Source: Ancylostoma caninum (lineage: Eukaryota; Nematoda; Chromadorea; Rhabditida; Ancylostomatidae). Taken from it: a stretch of DNA of 64,000 nt. Numbering within the stretch: the first letter of the stretch is position 1; every line of letters starts with the position of its first letter. Shown in pieces: positions 50,136 to 59,749 of the stretch. A program made the translations under genes and the position numbers. The notes under the pieces were generated by a model that saw only the letters and a list, made by a program, of their open reading frames with translations, was not told the DNA's origin and ran no database searches. The stretch is from contig JBAJFG010000562.1 in the NCBI GenBank assembly GCA_037903475.1, forward strand, positions 2,046,001-2,110,000, read 5' to 3'.

Positions 50136-53100
50136 ATATCCGACCAAAAGCCCTGCATTCAAGTGACTGGGAGGTACAAGGGAGGCGGTTCGGAGTCGCC
50201 TCCAACAAATAAGCTCCATCGTCCACTCCCGGGAAGCCCGGCTAACTTCCCGGTGAAATCACACTCCAGCCTCCCACGGGGGAATAGAGCCCAGCAAGCT
50301 ATCTCCTGTGGGCTTTAAATTTCCAAGCTCGACACAGCAATAATAGAGAGTGTTCCCCTGATCTCGGAAGAGTCACTGGTACGGCAGCGCCAGTGAGGAC
50401 GAGGTCCGAGGGGTTATCTAGGCTGCCTAAAACCAGAAGGACTATGATGACGGTCTGTACCTTCAACGCACGCACGCTCGCATCGGAGGCTTCCATCGAG
50501 GATTTGATGATGCAGGCCAGGAAGATCAGGTACGACGTCATCGGACTGACCGAGACGAGGAGACACCGACCACTGAACGCCACCTTCGACACTGGAGAAG
50601 AACTGTTCCTTGGAACCTGCGACAGTAGAGGAGTTGGTGGAGTCGGTGTCCTCGTCAACACGAACTTGGTCATGAACATCGACTCATTCGAACAGCTGAC
50701 AACCCGAATCGGACGTTTGCGGTTGAGAAGATGTAGATCAATACCAGCCTTGACAATCTTCGTCGCCTACGCTCCAACATCCAGCTACGACGAAGGGGAT
50801 ATCGAGGCCTTCTATATGGACTTGGAGAAGTTCTACAGGGAAGACCATACATTCTACAAGATCATCGTTGGCGATTTCAACGCCAAGATTGGTCCTAGGA
50901 GAACGCCTGAGGAACTTCACATCGGTACCCACGGCCTGCAGTGGAACGAACAGGGAGAGAGGCTGTCTGAGTTCATCATGACGACGAAGACCATCCATGG
51001 TAACTCACAATTTCAGAAGCCAACCTCCCTACGCTGGACGTGGGAGTCACCCGGTGGAGAGTACCATAATGAAATTGACCACATCATCGTCAATCGAAGG
51101 TTCTGCCTGACCGACGTCGGTGTTGTACCAAAGTTCTACACCGGATCCGACCATCGCCTCCTTCGTGCAAGATTCTTCTTCTCACGCAAAGGAGAGAAAG
51201 CCGTGAAGTTCAAGAGAAGGAGTCCCAAACCCGTCATCAATTGGGATCTTTTCACTTCGCTAGCCGGCTTTTGGGAAGATGCGGTTGTCGACAACATCGA
51301 CGAAGAGTACGATCGGCTTGTACAGCATCTCCGCGACAGCGCAAAGAGCGCCGAGGGTTTAAGAGTCACCAAGAGACGACTGTCTTACGAGACCCTCGAG
51401 CTTATACGCCAGCGTGGAGCCGCGAGAGCCGCAAGCAACTACCAGCTAACGTCCGAGCTCGCAAAACGGTGCAGAGAAGCGATAAAAGAAGACCTCAAGG
51501 AGAGACGAGCAGCAGTGTTGGCCGAAGCCGCAGAGGCAGGGAAAAGCATTCGCTGCGCCCGCCGAGACTTCGCCAATCGCAAGACCAAGATGTCCGCCCT
51601 CCGGCGCCCAGACGGAACAATTTCTTCTTCAAGACGGGTAATGGAGAAGGTCATCTACGACTTCTACTCGGATCTCTTCGATAGCCACGTCCACCTCCCT
51701 CAATGTCATCTTAGGGAGGACGGGTATGTTGTCCCATCGGTTCTCCCTTCCGAAATCCGACATGCCATCAAGTCGGTGAAGAATCGTACAGCACCGGGCC
51801 CCGACAGGATCCGACCGGAACATCTGAAGAACCTACCGCCAATTCTCATTACCACTTTGGCTAGGCTTTTCACGCGGTACCTGTCGGAATGCAAGGTACC
51901 TAACCAATGGAAGACCAGCAGGACCGTGTTGCTGTACAAGAAGGGAGACCCGCAGGATATTGGCAATTATCGCCCCATCTGCCTACTGTCCGTCGTCTAC
52001 AAGCTTTTCACGCGTGTGATCCTCAATAGGATCGAAAGGACACTAGACGAGGGACAGCCGTGCGAGCAAGCAGGGTTTCGAAAAGGATTCAGTACGATCG
52101 ACCACATACACACCGTCACTAGACTCATCGAAGTATCGCGAGAGTATAAGATGCCCCTCTGTCTCACGTTCATCGATTTGAAGAAAGCCTTCGACTCTGT
52201 TGAGACAGAAGCGGTGTTGGAAGCCCTGGGCAACCAGGGCATACCTACTCAATACGTCAAGGTATTTCGTGAGCTCTACAGCAACTTCACGACCAGGATT
52301 TCTCCATTCTACGACGACATCACCATCGACGTCAAGAGAGGGGTTCGGCAAGGCGATACCGTGTCGCCAAAACTATTCAGCGCCACTCTCGAAGACTCAT
52401 GCGGAAACTGGAATGGGATAGCATGGGAGTGCAAGTTGATGGCCGGCGACTTAGTCATCTTCGCTTCGCTGACGACATCGTTCTCATAACACCAACCATC
52501 AGCGAAGCGGAACAGATGCTGGCCGACTTCGAGGACGCGTGTGGAAAGATTGGTCTCCAGCTGAATCTGACGAAGACGATGTTCATGAAGAACGGATGGG
52601 TCCCGGATGCCCCATTCTCGCTCAACGGAACGACCATATCCGAATGCTCCAGCTAGGTGTACCTAGGTCGGGAAGTCAACATGATGAACGACCTCGCTCC
52701 AGAGCTGGGCAGGAGGAAACGAGCGGCTTGGGGAGCCTACAAGAGCATCGAGGACGTAGTGAAGAAGACGAAGAACACCAGGCTCCGTGCCCACCTCTTC
52801 AACACAACCGTTCTCCCTGCTTTGACCTACGCCTCAGAAACCTGGGCGTTGCGCAAGCAGGATGAGAATGCGGTTGGCGTCGTCGAACGCTCCATCGAGA
52901 GGGTGATGCTAGGAATAACCCGCCTCACGCAAGTGAGGGCTGGAATACGGAGCTTCACCCTTCGTCAACAATCGAAGATCAGGGACGCTGCCGCTTACGC
53001 CAAGTTGAGTAAGATTAGGTGGGCCGGACACGTGATGCGTTTTAACGACAACCGTTGGACAAGAGCCGTCAGCGACTGGACTCCACGGGACGTTAAGCGC

Positions 53101-53302
53101 ACGACAGGAAGACCACCGACCCGATGGTCAGACTTCTTCACGAAGTCCTTCAAGGATAGATACGATGCTCTCCGTGTCCCTCGAACGGACAGAATCCACT
53201 GGACAACTCTGGCTCGCGAGAGGGACAAATGGAAGGATTGCTGGCGCCCGCTCGGTATACCCGAGGATCAACGGGAGTCAAGGTGATCAAGGTGATCAAG
53301 TG
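50136..53302 (+). mobile_element. RTE-clade non-LTR retrotransposon
   Basis: About 3.2 kb, nearly full length. It begins directly after the duplicated segment with a short 5'UTR, contains one endonuclease/reverse-transcriptase ORF and ends in AGGTGATCA-type short repeats (53276-53300), as is common for RTE tails. The GC content and codon pattern differ from the AT-rich surroundings. No clear target duplication was found between the sequences just outside both ends. Confidence 0.85.
50393..53286 (+). pseudogene. RTE endonuclease/reverse transcriptase ORF, disrupted
   Basis: The frame opens at 50393; an alternative start at 50444 (MMTVCTFNARTL) fits the family better. The APE-type endonuclease has GLTETRRH, GDFNAKIG, NEIDHIIVN and GSDHRLL. 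The reverse transcriptase has RTAPGPDRI, NYRPICLLSVVYK, QAGFRKGFSTIDHI, FIDLKKAFDSV and GVRQGDTVSPKLFSATLE. At about 52394-52400 the frame shifts by a one-nucleotide loss. The catalytic LRFADDIVLI box therefore lies in the next frame, and an in-frame TAG follows at 52654-52656. The C-terminal part (52657-53286) stays open. With only two lesions the copy is young but not autonomous as assembled. Confidence 0.9.
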
Positions 53303-53703
53303 AATCGGGAAGAGAGCGACTAGAAATAGCATTCCGGCAGCAAACGACACCGTTCCCGGCGCGCGCGGCGCGGTTGCGATGCGTCCTTCTCGAGGCCGCA
53401 GATGGGCCACCGCCATTGCCGTCCACTGTAAGTCAACATACAGGAGGTCAAGCGGCGGCAAAGAAATGACGTGAAATCCAGGTTCGCAACTAGCACGGGC
53501 AGAAAAGTCAGAATAAAAGGAGCACAATCCCCTTGTCGCTGAGTAGAGCATGACGAACCGCCTGGGGTCGCCAAAATCAACGCCGGGCGCTACTCAACTT
53601 CGACTACATCTTCTTGGACTTTGTTCTTTCTTTACTCATTCCTAATAATCTGCTTTATTGATTCCTTTTTCCCTAGCACATTCGAGAGAACCCGCATTCG
53701 GCC
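53303..53703. other. Spacer between RTE tail and duplicate 2
   Basis: About 400 bp. It includes a GC-rich block (53340-53440) related to the family D repeat at 33040-33580. No gene is seen. It has no counterpart next to the first duplicate. Confidence 0.5.
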
Positions 53704-55610
53704 GACATTGATTCTTCTGTTGTGGGCTCGTTTTCTTGAACATACACTGACATGAAAATGAAATTAAGAATAGTTATGGACTGTCATGGTGCTCTCATGC
53801 CTTTCCTTCCTCTTAGCATAAATCACCTATGGCTTCTCATAACTAGTACAAGCCTTAATGTACTCTCATTAAGCTGTCACATCCTTAACCTAATGTAAAA
53901 GCTGTCAATGTTGAGACTCCAAATTCCCGGGTAGCATTTCTGCTTTGTAGCTCGGTTCTCAAGCCGTCAGCGCCCACTGGACATAACAAGTAACAGGATT
54001 ACCGTAATAGTATATTTTCCGGTGGGCTTATATGTAACTGTTAAGGATATGTTTGATAACTTAGCTTATAGGTCGAACTTGATGGATGTCCTCTCTCCGT
54101 CACCAGTTATGAAATGGTACAGAATAATAAGGTATGTATGTTCGTTACCACCTAGAAATCACAGCTCTAATGTGTTCTTCCAGCTTTTTATCGGTACCAT
54201 TTATCCAACAGCTGGTCCAAGTACGAACACTTGCGGGAGAAGCTAGAGGATATCTGTAATTGATGTGATCTCTGCATCTTATGAAGCATTTGGAATTACG
54301 GCCTTAATAATGAGAGCAAGGTGGAAATATGTGATGTGAAAATGCTATGACATGGTTCTGACAGAACTTCTGAAGTGGAAACATGGAAACGTGCATGAAA
54401 AACTATGTCAGTTCATGTGGAAACTGACTAGTCTGGAATTCGCACAAATTGCTTCGGTTGATTAGGCAGCTCATCGGACAAAGTCTCTGAAAAGTACATA
54501 GCACTAATTATCCAGATTTGCGCATAGAGCTCACCAATCAACATTAATTAACAGAAACTGTTTTGATGGAAAACTCCGGAACCTTCAAACACATCTGTTT
54601 TTCCATCCAATTACAAAACAATGTTCACAACGTTTGAACTTCAATAACCCCAACACAAGTAATAGCAAGCATGGACTTCTCGCATCATATGGGTGAGGGT
54701 AAAGGTGTTCAACTGACCACCGTTGGCAGCAGAACACCGTCTTTGTTGCTTTAGGACTAGATGACAAACACTAACATCAGCTATGATTTCTATGGGAATG
54801 GACTTAGAGGCAATCACAGTAATATCAACTATGGCAACAAGTTCCTGTCCTTTTGGAGTATACAACATGCTCCTGGAATTTCGGCAAAACCAGAAAGCCA
54901 GCAATGTTGAATCTGGAAATCGGAGTGGGTATTCTACACTTCCTTATGGGCCCGTAAATCTTCGAGCAAACGTTCATCCAAAAATGTGCGCAAAAACTAT
55001 TAGGTTGGTGCACGCTTTTTTCGCGACTTCTTCTCTCGCTAAGAATTAGTGCTTTTCCGGTGGTTTTCTCGTGGAAGTGATCCACTATATTTATACAGTA
55101 AAGCTGCTATTAAAAATCTTATCCATATTCGTCATCGTGCGCTCTACCACTCCGGGGAAGGCTAGAATGCAGCACAGCCATTTCGCGATCTCAACGAGAT
55201 TTTGGCTAAAGAACAATCATCAAAGCCAAACCGAAGAATGTTTAGGCAGTTGTGATAGGGTGGTACGATATTCACAGATGAAGAAGGAGGAGCTCGGTGA
55301 TCAAATATCTATGCCCGGAAGTTCCTCAGTAGTGGAAGATGAGGAGGCTCGAATGGCGAAGTTTTCGGGAAAAGAGCCTTCTCATTTCGATGAAAAAAAT
55401 TGGTTGGAATTCGAACACATTCAGCTTCATGTCTGTCCGAGAGTTCGTGAGGATGTGTTCAAGCAATCTCTAGGCTCCTTGGAGCTTTTTGAGAGGAAGA
55501 AGGAAGGTCCGCACTAGAGTCTTTGGCCAGCATTCTCGTTTTCAAGCTTTCATTCTCTTTTTCGAATGTCCAAAATTCCTGGAGATCGATATTTGATGGA
55601 CGAGATCTTT
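53704..55610 (+). repeat. Segmental duplication, copy 2
   Basis: 1907 bp copy of 48228-50135 with only a handful of differences. Beyond 55610 the sequence continues into unique DNA, whereas copy 1 continues into the RTE element. Confidence 0.92.
54072..54246 (+). pseudogene. Duplicated last two exons of EndoU B
   Basis: 54072-54131 and 54184-54246 repeat the EndoU B exons 8 and 9, with intact splice sites and stop codon. None of exons 1-7, which carry the signal peptide and catalytic residues, occur upstream of this copy. Alone it encodes only about 40 C-terminal residues. It could serve as alternative terminal exons for EndoU B if the RTE is spliced over. Confidence 0.85.
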
Positions 55611-56873
55611 CTCCTTCATCTATGAAAATTTGCACCTCAATATTATACACCTCATACTTCACTTCGGCATTGCTGGTTGTTCGTTCCCCAAAGGCCCACT
55701 GAGATCAAAAATGACTGTGCCCTACCGTTCCCGAAGTGATCAGGCATATGATGGCAAATGTGGATACGATTATCGATGGCATTTTTAAAGGCAACAACCT
55801 TCGAAATTTTCGAGTTTGAGATTTTGATCGCTTTGGATACTCAGCCGTTGTCGCATCAAATGTACAAAAGTTACACAGTCATAGATGTCGTAGATGTATC
55901 GTAGAGTCGTAGATGGGTGTTTTTGTTCACAATCACTCTCTTTGCATATGATACCACATGTTTTCATTCCAATCTCGAGGTTAGGGTAGATCCTCCTACT
56001 TCATGCTCGGATAACTCGGCCATTTTTTGCAAATCTGCTAAACTGGTAGCAACGAAAACCGCCTTTTTCGTAGCATTTGACAAAATTGATCACTGCCATC
56101 GTTTTCACTTTAGCGCTAAACCTAGGAATACAACAAAATGTACGAGAGCAAAATTTCCGTGAGTGATGTCTTTAGCAGGTGAAAAAGGAGGATTATGCTC
56201 ATGAATAAAAAACCGTCTGAGAACATCAATTTTCGACGAAAAAAAGAAGAGAAAAACCGCATTAATCATGTATCAACCGCAGTCGCAACAGTGCGTCGCA
56301 GGGAATCAAGTTTTGACCTCGGCTGTGCTATCTTATACAGTTCTTCTCAAGAAGATAAACGGATTATGCGTGTGGTTTCATATAGTCTCGGCCGCAGAAT
56401 CGCGACCGGACCCACTGGACCCTCTCATTTGGAGCATTCTATCTCCGCATTCATCGCTCAAGTCTCACCGCGCTTCTGTAATCGCGAAATTCGTCGTTTT
56501 GAGGAGCACCGTAAGCTTTAGGCTTTTGTCTCGTCACCAGAACCGGCAAAATGCATGAGTGCATGTGCGTTGACGTTCGCAGTAGTCACTACAGTGCATA
56601 ACGCATACACCCCAAACAGCTTAGTGTTAGCGGTGTAAACAGTAGTTTTGAACTGGCTGCATACATCACAGAAACACTGCACACTTGCGTTTGTTTCTGC
56701 TAGAGTTATAAAGATTCAAACACCATGAACATCAGTTCTGGTTCTTGTAGCTCAAAGAGCACTGGTTGTTATTGGTAAACTGGTTGGCGGAGTTATATCC
56801 GGTTCATCTGTAAGCATTTATTTAAGACCCATGAATCTATCCCGAATCCCGCTAGAGCTGTCATACTATTGCA
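55611..56873. other. Intergenic region upstream of the CAP gene
   Basis: No recognised gene. Overlapping open frames at 56195-56558 lack identifiable domains. No acceptor-like site lies directly before the CAP gene ATG at 56874. Confidence 0.5.
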
Positions 56874-59694
56874 ATGATTACGATCCTGCTCATTATTGCA
56901 TCCGTAAGTTTCTTCAATCTTATTGTTAGACCCGATCATATCAAAACTAATACGAGGAAATTTCTTGCTCAGGTTTTATCTGTTTGCCACGCCAATGGAT
57001 ATGCAATTCGTAAGTTTTTCGCATCATTCGTCTTTGCTTTTAAAACTTCTGTGCATTTCTTTTGATAATATTTAAAGCTTTCAAATGTAATGGAAAGGAT
57101 ATAACTGACAGTCAGAGGAATCGTGTGCTCAGTTATCACAATTTCGAAAGGAAGTGGATTATCGATGGGCAGGTAGTAGATCGAGGTGGAACTACTCTTC
57201 CCAGCCCAGAAAACATGTATAAAATGGTAAGGCATTCATTAAAATCTTCATATAAGGAAGTAAACAATGAGTACAGAGGTCAGTAATTATGTTGTAGATT
57301 TACGACTGTGACCTAGAAGAAAAAGCTAAGAAGCTTGTGGCTGGTTGTGCTTCTTCTTTCGAGAAAAGTGATACAAATGCAATTAGCTTCCGACAGTGAG
57401 TTTCAGACCATAAATTGGTAATTAGTCAGGTTAAAAAGTATAGTAACTTTTAACAATTTTTGTAATGGGTCTGGTTTTGTAATGACGTTCTTTCTTGCAG
57501 CAATCTTCTTCTTCTTGTTCTTCAGCGTTTGTCCCGTTCAGTAGCGGGGTCCGCTTCAGAGGTCTGTTGACGCCATTTAGCCCTATCGCGCGCTTGGTCC
57601 GGGTGGATTCCAGCTAGCTTAAGATCGGCGTGGAGTGTGTCGAGCCAGCGTTGCTTTCGTCGACCTTTTGGCCGTTTGCCGGAGACTTCGAGATCAAAGC
57701 CGACTTTGCGGACGGTTCCTTCCTCGGCACGCAGAACGTGGCCATACCATCGCAGACGAGATTCGCAAAGTTTATCAGATATCGCCGCAACGCCAAACCG
57801 ATTTCTGATGTCCTCGTTGCAGATTCGATCGAGCCGCGTTATTCCAGCCATCCAGCGCAGCATCTTCATCTCCATAGCGCTGAGGCGACGCTCTACTTCC
57901 TTGGTTGCAGGCCAACATTCGGCGCCATAGAGAGTAACGGGACGGATGGCGGTACGATAGATTTTCGATTTCAGTCGGTCCGGGATCTTCTTGTCACACA
58001 GAACACCGGTCAACGAGCGCCACTTTCCCCATGCGGAATTAATTCGGGCTACAACTTCATGATAAAGGACGACGTGGGTTTTCTTCGGCCGGTCTGTCAC
58101 CACGGCCTGTCGCAGGCATTCGACTGTTGAGGGGAAGGATTCCCTTCCCCGTGGACGAGGGACTTATTTGTTAGAGGCGGCCCCAGATCGCCTCTCACAC
58201 GCTTCCCAGTCGTTAGAATGCGAGCTTTTGGCCAAATCCGGACTGCAGGATACAGCCAACATGAAGCATTAGCACACACCCACACGCGCGAGTGCGTGTT
58301 CACACTCATATGCCGGCCATATGTGTCGAATCCAGCACTGTCGAACTAAGGAGTCCATCCCCTAGATCTACCCGCGTCGCAGGGCAAGCGCATGGCTGCT
58401 TTTGGTCCGCGGTAAACCCCCTATCCGCCACCTGGGGTCGCGCCACGTAGCCTCGCAGCAAATCGGCTGGGATCCCTCGTAAGAGGGAGATCCGTGGTTC
58501 TTTCTTGCAGCAATATTTGCACCTAATCTTTCAGTAGTGTGCTTTGAATCACAATTTTTTCCATACAACAAAAAGTACCATCTTTTTGTTTCATCATATT
58601 CTCCTTTTATACTGCGAGGGTTTTAAAGGCGGTCGGAACCTATTGAGGGGTATGTTGCACACACTGGTATTCAAACTGTTCTTCATTCCAATTTTTTCCA
58701 AATAAACTGAATTTTGACATTTTCTCAAATTAGTCGAATATTCCAATAATTGGATCCTGGAACTTTCCGTACTCGAGTAGTAGCAAATACTTCTCCGTCA
58801 TTCTTCTGGTATTCCCAAAAATAGATGAGGTCCTTATTCCAGTTAAATGAAAGTACTTGACTCTTCGGAAAGGACATCCTAGTCGCATTCGCTCTACCAT
58901 TTTCGGTGCAGAGCGCCTAGAGGTGGATCCATGCTCCATCCACGGTTTGGCTTGAAATCCAATTTAACCATTCACGGCAATTGGCTGGCTTTCACTTTGG
59001 AATGCGTTCTTGGCCAGAATTGAGCAAAATAGCGCACATTTTTCAAAATGTTTTCTTTTTTCGTTTTGCAAATTAAGAACTAACTACACTTATAACACGT
59101 GCTTTAGGCTATCCCTTTTCCAATACTAGTTGGTTTTCCATCTGGCAGAATCATACCAAAGGTTCTACTCAAAATTTCTGATGTGGTGGCCTTTTCTCAA
59201 CGTTCTGTTCATCGTTAGCTGTTTATTCGCGGCCAGCTACGAAGGGTCCTCATGATATGATAACTGTAGATAATCGGAAAATGGGAGTCTTCAGAATGGA
59301 AAAGCATCTAGATATTAACTGGTTTACGTACTGGACTCTCTTCCAGTTAGTATAAATTAATAACCTCTGTAATCATCTCTAACTGGAAAGGGAAGCATAC
59401 TTAGCCAGTATATGTAGTCATTCAAAGCCGGGTGTATATAGCCTTATGCAGCCTGCCACGCTGATTTCAAATCTGTTTCCAAAATCGGCAAAGAATGATG
59501 AGTTATATATAAAAGAGGCCTCGTAGCGCAAAGATAAGTCTCTTCTTCCTCTTCAGACAGGACGGGTAGTCGCAGGTTCAAAATTTCCCGAACATAACAC
59601 CCATGGTTCAAAACATTGGGGTTAGTTAAAATGAAAAGAACAACATACATTTTAGGCAGGGTATGACAAGAGAGTCGGAGAACAGTTCTATGTA

Positions 59695-59749
<55 letters not shown>

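Noticed and set aside
57630..58130. 166-codon + strand frame
   Set aside because: Antisense shadow of the RTE-derived ORF on the minus strand.
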